Notes: generated from the letters alone by a model not told the origin. DNA of 64,000 bases from Pelodera strongyloides (GCA_036852015.1 JAANDG010000247.1:124001-188000); one strand, 5' to 3'. Shown: positions 45,501 to 55,621, numbered from the stretch's first letter. Program-made: numbers and translations.

Positions 45501-48500
45501 GTTTATTACTAAAATTGCCTTTATGCCAACGTTTCGTCACGACGAGAACATCAGGACCAGAATAGATTAGCTTAATCTTGGGTAATTAACAACTCCGAGA
45601 GTCGTACATAGATCTATCTTTTACTCTTCTCTATCTTCTCCCATGTAACAACTTTACTTTCTTTTCTTCTTGATTGACACTTCTGAATGTGAGTAAGTGA
45701 AAACGAAAAACTGATAGTATGAATTTCAGGCACTTGCTGATGTTTCGTCCGAGGAAAAGCCAGCGACTCCTGCTCAAGTGGCCGACAAAGCGAAGTGCAA
45801 GGAGAGGTACAGACATGACTATGACCTGAGGCCGTATTCACCAACACACAAGGAGCCCTCCCTGGGCTCATGGGCGCTCTGAATCTATCCTTCGCTCGCA
45901 CTCTCTGCGCACTCTTTAGCTTCTTGGGGAGGCCAGGGAGGGCTCCCCGCGTGTTGGTGAATATGACCTCTGTTCTATGGTGTTTATTCGGCTTCGGCTT
46001 ATGCTTACCATTAGGAGTGACCTTTGGCCTTTGGCGTATTCGTATGCTTATATAGAGGCTTACCACCTGGTTTAGGTTTAGGCTTACACTTATTGGTAGC
46101 ATCAGAACCGTCATAGAAGTTTTGGCGTTAGCTCCAGGTTTCAGGTTCATATATGATGGTGCTGGTTCGGGTCCCGCTAGGGCTGAGCATTTTGTGTCTC
46201 TACTAGCTTTATGTACGTAACGCACATGGCACAATTAAATACATTAACAAACTTTGTAACAGGTATGTGAAGGAATGGCTCTCGTGCATGGCTTGCGCTG
46301 ACCTTATTGAAGTTAATGACGAGGAGAAGTTCTGGATCGACAGCGAGAAGAAAAAGGTATCAAATAGCATTTCGGGGCAGTTTTTGATTTATCTAAAGTA
46401 CGACGAGTCACCTCACGTACTCACCAGGAGCCAGAATATATCGCTACGATATATTACAGTAACATATGTTAGATGTGCTTTAATTGTTTATAACGACGAC
46501 GGTTTATTTACCAACAGTATTGATTCAGCAAATCTGGCGTTATGCACACTGCTACTAAGTGTGTTATTTCAATTTTACCCACCAAGTCGATTGCCGTTGC
46601 TGAATGCTTCTTGAAGTTTTTCCGAACTTTGAACCAGGATCGGCACAATACTCATCATTGCCAACGAGACGGGAGGATTGTCGATCAGGAGCTGAATGAC
46701 AAGTAAATGAAGCTTGTCGTAAATCGGTACTATTCAAATCATAATACAAGCTTTCTACGCATGGAGAGGGACACAAAATGTCGTCGAGATACGAATACTG
46801 TCAACGCTCCTGAGGCCGGTTCCACCAACATTTCAGAGCGCACGAAACTTCAGCACGGGGTATCACCAGCATATAATTTTCATCTAGACAATCCTAGGCA
46901 CAGTCTCGTCCCGTATATATCTCAAAGTCGACGATATGGATAGACACTGTGCGCAATAGTAAAAGCCAGTGTGCACAATGCAGCTTTTACGAAAATCAAA
47001 AACTGCCCCGAAATGCTATTTGATACCTTTTTCTTCTCGCTGTCGATCCAGAACTTCTCCTCGTCATTAACTTCAATAAGGTCAGCGCAAGCCATGCACG
47101 AGAGCCATTCCTTCACATACCTGTTACAAAGTTTGTTAATGTATTTAATTGTGCCATGTGCGTTACGTACATAAAGCTAGTAGAGACACAAAATGCTCAG
47201 CCCTAGCGGGACCCGAACCAGCACCATCATATATGAACCTGAAACCTGGAGCTAACGCCAAAACTTCTATGACGGTTCTGATGCTACCAATAAGTGTAAG
47301 CCTAAACCTAAACCAGGTGGTAAGCCTCTATATAAGCATACGAATACGCCAAAGGCCAAAGGTCACTCCTAATGGTAAGCATAAGCCGAAGCCGAATAAA
47401 CACCATAGAACAGAGGTCATATTCACCAACACGCGGGGAGCCCTCCCTGGCCTCCCCAAGAAGCTAAAGAGTGCGCAGAGAGTGCGAGCGAAGGATAGAT
47501 TCAGAGCGCCCATGAGCCCAGGGAGGGCTCCTTGTGTGTTGGTGAATACGGCCTCAGGTCATAGTCATGTCTGTACCTCTCCTTGCACTTCGCTTTGTCG
47601 GCCACTTGAGCAGGAGTCGCTGGCTTTTCCTCGGACGAAACATCAGCAAGTGCCTGAAATTCATACTATCAGTTTTTCGTTTTCACTTACTCACATTCAG
47701 AAGTGTCAATCAAGAAGAAAAGAAAGTAAAGTTGTTACATGGGAGAAGATAGAGAAGAGTAAAAGATAGATCTATGTACGACTCTCGGAGTTGTTAATTA
47801 CCCAAGATTAAGCTAATCTATTCTGGTCCTGATGTTCTCGTCGTGACGAAACGTTGGCATAAAGGCAATTTTAGTATGCGTCTTTGGTTTTATTCCGGGA
47901 GTCGTACATGCTCGAAAATCTACCTTTTACTAAGCATAGTATATTTGTACAACCCAAGATAACTTGTGCAGTAAGTAAGATATGTCGATTACTAAGTGTT
48001 TTTAGTGTTTCCAGAGAGAATTCGATCTGTGAATTAGAAGTAAAAAGAGAGAAATAATATGAAAATACCTTCATTAGACCAAGTTTTTCACCAAAAGCCA
48101 CGGCAATGGTGACAATCCCACCGATTGAGTAGTTCTGTAAATAGGTACTACATAACAGTGTGCGGTCGAAAGCTTACATATGCAGCGCAGATGTCAATCA
48201 AGGCGAACTAGATGTACCTTCTTATATTTTCCTTTATCACAGCAGTATCCTTTATCACTTTGGGTAATTTGCATACGATACGCATATTATCCTATGCAAA
48301 TTTCTGGTGCCCGTCCGAAGCTTCCGGAACCAAATTTACATACGATATATATTACATGTGTATCATATGCAAATTTCCCAAAGCAGCTACAATACTGCTG
48401 TAATACATTGCCAGGTTGGCGTAAGTGGAGGCCAACGAATTCAATCTAATTACTGATTTTTAGTACGTGAAAACTTTCAAAAAGGCTTACCATAAGCTTT

Positions 48501-48553
48501 TGCTGGAAATCGGTCGTCATTTTATCTGGTGGCCTCTTTTCTGTAAATCGCAT
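36513..48553 (-). CDS. SAM-dependent methyltransferase (Rv2258c-like), 12 exons, 368 aa
   Basis: Exons in order: 48553-48491, 48134-48069, 47653-47577, 47120-47027, 46691-46583, 39500-39385, 39130-39058, 38843-38743, 38331-38227, 37849-37766, 37191-37107, 36646-36513. All phases match across every junction, including the 7.1-kb intron 5, giving 369 codons. The N-terminal part (about 50-95, with AQVADKAKCKERYVKEWLS and ADLIEV) is a winged-helix domain as in this family. The Rossmann domain has motif I, LDVGCGNGFHSILL (186-199), then HFVGLDISESA and YDLATIFDACHDQRRPDL. The end is ANCIYICKK. It should transfer methyl from S-adenosylmethionine to an unknown small molecule, in the cytosol. C. elegans has a paralogous cluster of such genes (for example R08E5.3, R08F11.4). 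Intron 5 carries inverted copies of exons 3-4 and 6-12 and a LINE. It converges on the esterase, with 1.25 kb between stops. Whether the big intron is spliced out efficiently is inference. Confidence 0.8.
36959..37089. mobile_element. MITE of family G in methyltransferase intron 11 (left arm)
   Basis: Ends GAGGCCATATTCACCACTCC and GTGGTGAACGTGGCCTC. It is mirrored at 44264-44394 in the right arm, so it predates the inverted duplication. Confidence 0.85.
37223..37378. mobile_element. MITE of family M1 (truncated right end), left arm
   Basis: Left end TTAAAGCGAAATACCGGCC; right end cut at AACCGGCC. Mirrored at 43975-44130. Followed directly by a tRNA-like patch (GTCGATTCGACTCCC). Confidence 0.8.
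38030..38191. mobile_element. MITE of family M2, left arm
   Basis: Right end AAAACCGGATGTTATACCGCTTTGA; mirrored at 43160-43321 in methyltransferase intron 9. Confidence 0.65.
39559..41640 (+). mobile_element. LINE (non-LTR retrotransposon) fragment with broken reverse transcriptase
   Basis: The reading frame enters already inside the ORF at the inverted-repeat boundary and shows reverse transcriptase landmarks: NPENYRPVTLTSPVGRL, FDYRKAFDKV, SGVPQGTVLGPLLFL, the catalytic FADDLKLYG, and a thumb region to TGA at 41311. Two frame shifts (about 40190, at an A-run, and about 40620) break it. It is 5'-truncated, lacking the endonuclease. The 3' end has AATAAA at about 41623 and a TATA-rich tail. 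The jockey/CR1-like group fits best from the motif set. It lies in intron 5 of the methyltransferase, antisense to that gene. Confidence 0.88.
41641..41760. repeat. Exact 60-bp tandem duplication
   Basis: Two consecutive 60-bp units beginning ACTCAAAATTGCC differ at only three or so bases. They lie between the LINE and the right arm. Confidence 0.95.
41793..45508 (-). repeat. Inverted repeat 1, right arm (about 3.7 kb)
   Basis: Reverse complement of 35845-39558. Differences seen include one codon (AAG here, AAT in the left arm, in the KKGG/KNGG motif). It ends at 45508, overlapping the start of inverted repeat 2 by two bases. Confidence 0.97.
41851..44840 (+). pseudogene. Inverted 3' copy of the methyltransferase (exons 6-12 only)
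   Basis: Exons 41851-41966, 42221-42293, 42508-42608, 43020-43124, 43503-43586, 44162-44246 and 44707-44840 repeat exons 6-12 with splice sites and frame intact (231 residues then TAA). It carries VGCGNG and CHDQRRPDL but lacks the first 136 codons. There is no matching 5' exon upstream on the plus strand, where a LINE fragment lies. It starts mid-codon after an acceptor, so it is a truncated copy unless another promoter and exon are used. The few differences from the left arm show the duplication is recent or kept alike by gene conversion. Confidence 0.85.
45730..46356 (+). pseudogene. Inverted copy of methyltransferase exons 3-4
   Basis: Exons 45730-45806 and 46263-46356 repeat exons 3 and 4 with their splice sites. 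They lie downstream of the copied exons 6-12 on the same strand, so they cannot form a gene with them in the right order. Confidence 0.85.
45838..45970. mobile_element. MITE of family G inside inverted repeat 2
   Basis: Ends GAGGCCGTATTCACCAACAC and GTGTTGGTGAATATGACCTC, with GGGAGCCCTCCC-type inner arms. Mirrored at 47413-47545. Confidence 0.85.
46993..47876 (-). repeat. Inverted repeat 2, right arm (884 bp)
   Basis: Contains methyltransferase exons 3 and 4 in sense on the minus strand. The 602-bp spacer before the other arm contains exon 5. Confidence 0.97.
48254..48405. mobile_element. MITE of family M4 in methyltransferase intron 1
   Basis: Arms with TTTGGGTAATTTGCATACGATACG and TATCATATGCAAATTTCCCAAA are inverted around a CCGTCCGAAGCTTCCGG centre. 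Confidence 0.75.
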
Positions 48554-48888
48554 ATTTCCATCAAAAATATGTACAATTGAAAGAATTCCAAAAGATCGAG
48601 TCTATCGTTTGTTTAAAAAAAATATAAAAAATACAACTACCTGACCTATGCATGCAAATTGCCCATCTCATTTGACTAAAGGGAGAATTTGCATGTTTTT
48701 TTTAAAACCTCGTGAATTTATTTTGTGGGCAATTTAATTAAAATGTGAATAGTGGCAATTTAGGGAGCCATAGTGCTAGAGAGAGTGCGAGAGCGAGATA
48801 TATGGAGGAGAAAGCCTTTCATGTTCAAAAACATTGAGAGATATATGCCAATATGCCTACTAGGCTAATGCTCAAGAAATGCAGTTAC

Positions 48889-49050
48889 TTAAAGCGAAAT
48901 ACTGGCCGGTTTTTGAAACACACGGAGTAGATCAGCAGTCTTATGTAGCCTATGCAAATGAACATAAATTAGAATGAAAAATCGAACTAAATTCGAGAAA
49001 ATTAGCATAAAATGTAAGCGTTCAGTTGCCCACGATGCGTTTCAAAAAGT
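48889..49050. mobile_element. MITE of family M1, right end truncated
   Basis: Left end TTAAAGCGAAATACTGGCC and full core; the sequence leaves the family just after GATGCGTTTCAAAAA. Confidence 0.8.
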
Positions 49051-49576
49051 TTTAGCAAAATCACGGAAACAAAAAGGGAATCGGGCGGCTCTCCCACTAC
49101 GAGATTAGGTTTAGGGGTAGGTTCTGTAGATGGAAGGGCAGGTTGCCAGTTACCACCCACAGAAGTCTGTGCTGGGCGGCAGACCTTCCTTGCATTGTTG
49201 TTTTTGTCAACAATGTTTCGAGAGTTTATCAAAATGTACTTTCAAAATGGATAAACATGCAGACAATAAACTGCAAAAGTGTAACGCCGACCTGATTTCA
49301 TGTGGTATTTATAGCCGCTTTAGCCCAATTAAAAGTTCAAACGTGTAAATTTCAATGTAAAAACTGAGCGTGGAAATGATGATCTATATGCCTACATTCT
49401 TGCTTGCTTCCGCATAGTACATAAAATAATAACGACAACTACAGACAGTACTAATGATGCCAATAAAACATTAATCACAGATACCGAAAAAAGGTGAAAA
49501 CCACCCATCTCTCCACGTGTGGAAATGATTTACTTTATGGGGAATTATTTTTCGGAACCATAAATAAGCATGAGTT

Positions 49577-49690
49577 CTCTCTCTCTTATCTCTACCTCTC
49601 TCTCTCACTCTATATATTTCTCTCTCTATCTATATTTAGCGATCTATCTCTCTGTAGTATCAAAATATCTTTCTCATATCTCTCCCCTCT
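49577..49690. repeat. (CT)n-rich microsatellite
   Basis: Imperfect CTCT/CTAT tract. Confidence 0.85.
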
Positions 49691-50139
49691 GAAATTCTCA
49701 GATATGATAGCTTAATTAGAACTATTAATTATGTAACACCGAGTCTATAAATTATGTGCGGTATGATGTACAACAAGCCATTATAGTGAACGTTATATGA
49801 GAAAGCCTAACAACCTAACGTGGATCGTGGAATAAAAATTATAAAAAGAAAATAAATGAAAATTATAAAGAAATCAATCATTTAGCTGGCTTTCAAGGCT
49901 TTTTTGGAAACCAAGTTGGGGAAAGGTTTTGACTAGGCGGTCGAGATAAGAAAAGATAAAAATTAAATGGCTGACTTTTTTTTATCTGTCATTGAAAATC
50001 AAGTAGTTTTATTATAGTAGAACTGGAATGTTTATTTATTAGAATGAAGAGCTTGGAAAGGGGTAAAACATAACATTGAGCTTGAGTCGAGATCCTAGAT
50101 GTACTGATTAATCAGCCCGTAAGGAACAAGTTATAGAGC

Positions 50140-50300
50140 ACAGGTGATAGTAATCACCGACCAGTTGGTGACCACGTGGTGACCAATTACCGTCGGTATT
50201 CGAGGAAACTTGGTCGGTTAGTCGAGCCAAGGTCGCCAAGACTTCACCAAATGATTCGGCCGGCGAAAAAAAACGAGAACCGTCGAAAAAATGTGTTCCT
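50140..50300. repeat. Dispersed GGTGACCA-type repeat
   Basis: GTTGGTGACCACGTGGTGACC and CACCAAATGATTC words as in the copies near 11.5 and 30.4 kb. Confidence 0.5.
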
Positions 50301-50315
50301 CTGTTTACTTCATAT

Positions 50316-50498
50316 TTAAAGCGAAATACTGGCCGGTTTTTGAAACACATCGAGTACACCAGCACACCTTATGCAGTTTATGCAAATGAACATAAATTAG
50401 AATACAAAATCGAGCTAAATTTAAGCAAGGTAGCATAAGTAGGTAATAATTTAGTTGTCCACGATGCGTTTCAAAATCCGGCCGGCATTTCGCTTTAA
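50316..50498. mobile_element. MITE of family M1, full length
   Basis: Ends TTAAAGCGAAATACTGGCC and CCGGCCGGCATTTCGCTTTAA. Confidence 0.9.
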
Positions 50499-51161
50499 AA
50501 TGCAACTCAACATAAGAGTTAGAGTATAATTTACGTAAATAAAAAAAACTTTTCCAACCTGGGACGGTCAATAGCTAATCGCTAATAAGACTTATCTAAT
50601 GCGACCCCTTATATAAACAAAACGCGCCGAGATCAAACGTAGTGCTTATCTCTCCTATAAAGGCAGACAATAAGATCACACGTGCAAAATAGAAAATTTA
50701 AAGTGATCGTGACTTTTTCTACATCAGGAAATAGATTTTTCAAGGGAAAATGTAGCGAAATGTGGGCGGCTGAGCAAACATCGCATACAACAAGGAAAAA
50801 TTTGCACCAGACAATCCAAAACTACAAGGTCAATCAATTGGGTAGAACAATTAAAGGCTGCAATTGTTATAATGGCCTATGGTTCGGTTATAGAGGGATG
50901 TATGCAAATTAGATGTGCAGTCACAAATCGAACAGCGACCCTTCGAGTACTAAGGAGGGTTTATTTATTAAAACAATTTTGTTTCTAACCATAATGGGGT
51001 TTGCAAGTATGCCGAAAAATTTGTCTTGGAAAAATGAGTCTTGGAACGATTTTATAATTACTCATGTTATATATTCATTCTTAGTTCCAAAGTACGGTAC
51101 CTCGTGTACATACTTGCAAGGCATTGTTGCATACTTGCAGACCCCATTAGTCTAATGGTCC

Positions 51162-51290
51162 TAGCCCGAAGACGTCGAGCAATTTGTCATCTGGAACTCG
51201 TCGCCTGTGCTCAGGACCTCTGCGGAACATGTCATAAGAAAAAATTTGAAACTCCCTTGAATAAAGATGCACTCTCTGAAAGCGTACAAC
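51162..51290 (+). mobile_element. SINE-B fragment
   Basis: TAGCCCGAAGACGTCGAGC through GAACTCGTCGCC, CTCTGCGGAACATGTCATAAG to the tail CTTGAATAAAGATGCAC. Confidence 0.75.
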
Positions 51291-51468
51291 TAATTTAATT
51301 TAAAATAAGTACTTTTTGCTGATGTGGACATGCATTATACCTTGTGAGTATATTGAAATATATTCCGCCTTCGCTTTACAAACCGATTCGATGGATGTAT
51401 GCTTGTATGTATATTCAACAACGCATATTCTGTCAAGGGTCTTTTTATTGAGCCATTTCTTTCAATAT

Positions 51469-53032
51469 TTATCCAAGTTTGATGTTGATCAGCGGCTTGT
51501 TTTCCTTTAGGCAAATTGCACGGATCAGTTTTCCACTCCTGTCTTTGTTTTCCGAACATATCACGTCTTCGCCCTGACACTTCAAATCGTCGCATGTTGC
51601 CGTGGCTGAAGTTAATTTTGATTAAAGCGAAATACCGGCCCGTTTTTGAAACACATCGAGTACATCAGCATTCTTATGCAGCTTATGCAAATGAACATAA
51701 ATTTCAACAAAAAATCGAGCTAAATTCGAGTAAATTAGCATAAGAATTCGGCTGCGCACGATTAGTTTCAAAAACCGAACGGTATTTCACTCTAAAGATT
51801 TTTTTTATTTTCATTGGGCGACACAAAGGGCTCTACGTGGCAACGTATAGTTTATAAATAAAAAAATGTAAATTTTGAAAAGATTTTTTTTGTTTGTTTT
51901 ACAACTAGATTCGTCGTAAGAGCTCGGAAAACCATCCGCTTATAGCACCCGATACGCGAGTTATAGCATCCGAGACTGCGCTTCTTTTATCTGAGCACTT
52001 TACTGAATAAACTATTTCCTTTGGAATTGCCTGAGAATGAATTATTGAATAATTTACATCTAATTGGTAGGCATTCCATACGTACACCACATTCCTTTCC
52101 GAGGAGACAATTATGTGTCTGAAAAATGGATTAAAGGGAAATACCGGCCGGTTTTTGAAATGCATCGTGTACAACTGAATTCGTACGTACTTATGCAAAT
52201 TTGCTCGAATTTAGCTCGATTTTTTATTCTAATTTACATTTATTTGCATAAGCTGCATAAGAATGCTGGTCTTCTCGATGCGTGTCAAAAACCGGTCGGT
52301 ATTTCGTTTTAAAGGGAGTTGACATGTGCTCTCAAAATTGTTCCGCTTTTCGCCCGACCGACACATGAGGGCACACAAAAACATAAAAAAAACATAAGTT
52401 GGCAGTTGTTCGGCATAATATTCTCAAAACAAATGCTATGGAGCTATGCTAGATAAGTAGATTCCCGCTGGAATCTACATATCTACCATAGCTCAATTTT
52501 TCCAGCGTGTCGAAATTACAGTAATAGGAATTTGTTGGAACCTACCGTAACCAATGAGCATTTATAATCTTTCTCGCACTTGCCGCAATTGTTCTTTAGC
52601 AGAGCAGCACACACAGTAACGAACTGAAATAAAAATTGCCAAACAATTGTGAGCAGATTCTCTGTACATCTTTGAAATACAAAACAAAACAGGTGATCTC
52701 CACACTGATTGTGACGCTGTTAAATGTAATTGACGATGATAACTTTTAAAATTACTTCCGGAAATCTGCATAAAAGACCGTTTTTGAAGCGTAATTCGGA
52801 CGATGTATTCCGATGTTGCAGGATATACAAATAACTGCGAGACACCGTGCGATTTTTTAGTCTTATATTCATTTGCATATAATATAGTAACCAGTACATG
52901 AGAAGCGGTTGAGCAAAATACTTTCCAAAAACGGCTGTTATACCGCTTTAAGAACCTTTCGTGGCAATAGGCCCAATTCATCGCAAGAATAAAAACTTGA
53001 CCAACCGTAAGTAGCACAACGAAAGTTTTCAT
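51469..53032 (-). CDS. Small cysteine-rich secreted protein, 5 exons, about 151 aa
   Basis: Exons 53032-52956, 52716-52668, 52623-52546, 52118-52004, 51605-51469; phases agree and sum to 152 codons. The N-terminus MKTFVVLLTVGQVFILA is a signal peptide, so the product is probably secreted. The mature part is cysteine-rich: CAALLKNNCGKCEKDYKC, then NCLLGKECGVRMECLPIRC, a glycosylation-prone NNSFSGNSKG linker, then TCDDLKCQGEDVIC and RAICLK. The spacing suggests a disulphide-bonded extracellular domain; no named family is claimed. AATAAA lies 20 nt past the stop (51449-51444). MITEs sit in three of the four introns, each within 4-14 nt of a splice site. The 49-nt second exon is the least certain. 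An alternative end (52086 donor to a 52030-51905 exon, ending in FSELLRRI) also keeps frame. Confidence 0.65.
51622..51795. mobile_element. MITE of family M1 in last intron of the secreted-protein gene
   Basis: Ends TTAAAGCGAAATACCGGCC and ACCGAACGGTATTTCACTCTAA. Its TTAA edge is 14 nt from the 3' splice site at 51606. Confidence 0.88.
52131..52312. mobile_element. MITE of family M1 next to exon 4 of the secreted-protein gene
   Basis: 182 bp, ends TTAAAGGGAAATACCGGCC and CCGGTCGGTATTTCGTTTTAA. Its edge is 12 nt from the 3' splice site at 52119. Confidence 0.88.
52436..52497. repeat. Short perfect-like hairpin
   Basis: GAGCTATG.TAGATA.GTAGATTCC and its inverted form flank a 4-nt centre CGCT. 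It lies in intron 3 of the secreted-protein gene. Confidence 0.7.
52750..52951. mobile_element. MITE of family M2 at the start of intron 1 of the secreted-protein gene
   Basis: The right end AAACGGCTGTTATACCGCTTTAA lies 4 nt from the exon 1 donor at 52955 (minus strand). The left end is near 52750 (AAGACCGTTTTTGAAGCG). Confidence 0.75.
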
Positions 53033-53257
53033 TGTCGTGATGCTGTCGACAAACCGTTTTCAAGAACAAGAAAAAGGTCTTTATACAAGCAGTCGCCAGT
53101 CTGAATTGACCTTTTAACATGTGAGAATTATTGGAAAATGTTTTAATTTCTAATTTTCGGGTCATGATCTTTGTGGGAAAACGAATAGACGAAAATATGT
53201 CAATAACTGCTGTGTGACGTGTTTTCTACATTAACGAATGCAATGTATTTCGTAATT

Positions 53258-53388
53258 TGAGGCGGTTTTGTAAGACATGTTGGGGCACTAGTATCATAGG
53301 CCACGTGCTGTACCCTTCTGGCTACTTTTTTTTGAAATAATACAGGGTACTGTTTTTAGTAGTTGCCATACCGCTTTATGGAGAACTG
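53258..53388. mobile_element. MITE of family M3 (diverged)
   Basis: GGCGGTTTTGTAAGACATG near the start and GTTGCCATACCGCTTTA at the end. Confidence 0.5.
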
Positions 53389-53644
53389 CATATTTGTTGA
53401 AAAAATTGCATGTCGTCTGTCTGAGTCACTGAAGAGGCTGCCTCCCGACGTTCTCGAGTAAGCAATCCCAACTTTTTTTTGGACACTTTTTCGTTGGTTA
53501 CAGTAATTATACGCGGATTTGCTCATTTCCTCTATGCGCATCGGAAAAAAGTTTTCAATGGCAAATAAATGTGAAATTTAGTTTGTATATATTGTAATAA
53601 AAATACTTGATAGTCACTATGGACGTATCGTAAATATAGGTTTA

Positions 53645-53850
53645 CTTTGATGGGCCTGTCCCTTGTCGCGTCTCAAGAGCAGCGCATGCACCGTGGCTCG
53701 TCGGTTCGACTGCTGCCCGGGCAGACGAAGCCTTCTCATTAGAGTACATTGGTAGCAATGACGGTTTCGGAGGAAAAGGTGCTCAATCGCTATCTTTGGC
53801 CAGGAAGTGAACTAACTGAAACCAAAAACCCAGAGGGAACCCAGAGGGTG
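53645..53850 (+). mobile_element. SINE-like element with box B
   Basis: CTCGTCGGTTCGACTGCTGCCCGGGCAG resembles a tRNA T arm. The following AAGGTGCTCA and GAACTAACTGAAACCAAAAACCC blocks match 37380-37660 in the left arm of inverted repeat 1. Confidence 0.55.
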
Positions 53851-54104
53851 TATTTCATTCAGGGGACCCACGCCGAGTTCAGATCTATTGCGAAGACGGG
53901 TCTAACCTTAACCTTTTCTACCCTTTTACAACTTGTCATATACTAACCACGTTTTTTTTCGCATGCCTACTTCATCAACACTTTTTTTTGTTCCACAAAG
54001 AAACTAATCTGTTTACATCAATGGGTTAATTCATGCAAATTGCCTATGATAACCTCGCATAAATGGGAAAACACAGTTTTGCACAATATTTCATATCACG
54101 AAAA

Positions 54105-54232
54105 TTGGCGTGCTAGCGGTAACCTTACAGCGTGCAACGTCCATTTGGCAACGTTAATGGGAAAGGCGTGCAACTTGCCCGCCGTTACCAAGCCGCATGC
54201 ACGCCGTAAGGTTGCCGCTTGCACGCCAAGTT
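54105..54232. repeat. Inverted repeat, MITE-like
   Basis: GGCGTGCTAGCGGTAACCTTAC and GTAAGGTTGCCGCTTGCACGCC are inverted ends. Confidence 0.65.
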
Positions 54233-54749
54233 TCACGTTGTGACTTGATTGTGGCGTAGAAGCCAATGAAAGGGATACGATTGTAGGGACCACATCAAGT
54301 GCGCGATGCAATCGTTGCAGTGACAAAAGGTACGCAAGAATTGGGCATAAAAGGGGCACGACCTTTTTCTTATTTATAAAAGTCTACAAGATATTACAGA
54401 CTTACTGGGTTCCGCAGGGAGTCATAATCAGAAATCGTTTAGTGATCTAAATTATCCATTCCATTATGCACTCTAGCAAATACTGTATTTTGGGAAAGTG
54501 AGACAAACATGAGATATCTAAACGAGTACTTGAGCTCAAGATTTTATATTAGAACCATATTTGACAGTGAATTTTTTTCACATTTGTTAAAAATGAGAAA
54601 AAAACTAACAATTGCGAGTGAGCCCCTTCCTTTAAGATCCAATTGTATTTGAATCAGTTTTCGTCTGTCGGAGTCTATCGGGGAGACCATTTTTTGACGA
54701 GTATGCAAATGAACTGGTGTCGTATCGATGTCGAAACGACACTTTTCCT

Positions 54750-55329
54750 GAGGCCGTTTTCACCAACATTTACTTCTGTCAAAAAGGGTACTTCAGTCAA
54801 AAGCGCGCGGTACTTCTGGTTTCACCAACATTTACTTCTGTCAAAAAGGTACTTAGGTTAAGTACCTTTTTGACAGAAGTACGCTTTTAACACGGGAGGC
54901 GTACTTCCACCAAAAAGGTGAAAGTAAGCCTGTACTTCAGCTTTTTCTCCTTTATGAAGACTAATTAACTTAATTTGTTTAATTATTGTATGGTTTTTAT
55001 GGTAAATAAGTTTTGTAAACATTAATTGACAATGATTTCAGTTTTTGGATCACATTTCACATATTAATAAAGTGATTACACGATTGATTATTTATATATT
55101 TCTTGTTTACATTGTAAACAACTTTTAGTAATTACTTAGATGTGTATCATATTAGTTTTAAAACGTAATCTAACTGTTATCCAACGTTTTCCTTCAAAAA
55201 AAGTAAATGTTGGTGAAATCCATCAAAAAGCGTGTGGCAGCGTACTTCAGTCATAAATTTACTTAACCTAAGTACCTTTTTGATGGTCAAAAATTTATGA
55301 CAGAAGTAAATGTTGGTGAAAACGGCCTC
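54750..55329. mobile_element. Large MITE of family G (580 bp)
   Basis: GAGGCCGTTTTCACCAAC and GTTGGTGAAAACGGCCTC are perfect inverted ends. The inner sequence repeats ATTTACTTCTGTCAAAAAGG several times in both directions. Confidence 0.9.
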
Positions 55330-55531
55330 TGGAACACATGTGAAAGAGCTTGACACGTGATGTTGTGAAGTGAACCGGGTTTATTGTGATGCAACGGAAC
55401 GAAAAATGCAAATTTTGTTTAGTTACGTGGCAGATCGTGGTCTTGAACTTGAGCTGCCATATAAAAATTGGTGGAAAATAAAAAAGTGCTTTTTTCTCTC
55501 AAAACGAGCTAAAATTATTTTTTTAAAATTT

Positions 55532-55621
55532 GTTTTACGCTTCAAGAGCGTGCACCTTTATTCAAGGGAGTTCAAAGTTCAATTTCAAGGGTTTGCTTAT
55601 GACATGTTCCGCAGAGGTCCT
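55532..55621 (-). mobile_element. SINE-B 3' fragment
   Basis: Matches the first 90 bp of 56216-56490. Confidence 0.75.

Larger units (their letters stand above)
45507..46390 (+). repeat. Inverted repeat 2, left arm (884 bp)
   Basis: Reverse complement of 46993-47876 with no length difference seen (paired positions add to 93383). Confidence 0.97.

Noticed and set aside
45614..46234. 206-codon frame present twice (also 47149-47769)
   Set aside because: It crosses a family G MITE and splice sites of methyltransferase exon 3 in another frame; its duplication is explained by inverted repeat 2.
46587..46706. Plus-strand frame reading SIAVAECFLKFFRTL
   Set aside because: It is antisense to exon 5 of the methyltransferase, which has matching phase and splice sites on the minus strand.
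49002..49232. Minus-strand proline-rich frame (WQPALPSTEPTPKPN)
   Set aside because: It runs into a truncated MITE and both strands are open; no consistent splice sites. Could be an exon, but I cannot support it.
50682..50912. 76-codon plus-strand frame
   Set aside because: Looks mildly coding but has no splice context or homology that I can point to.
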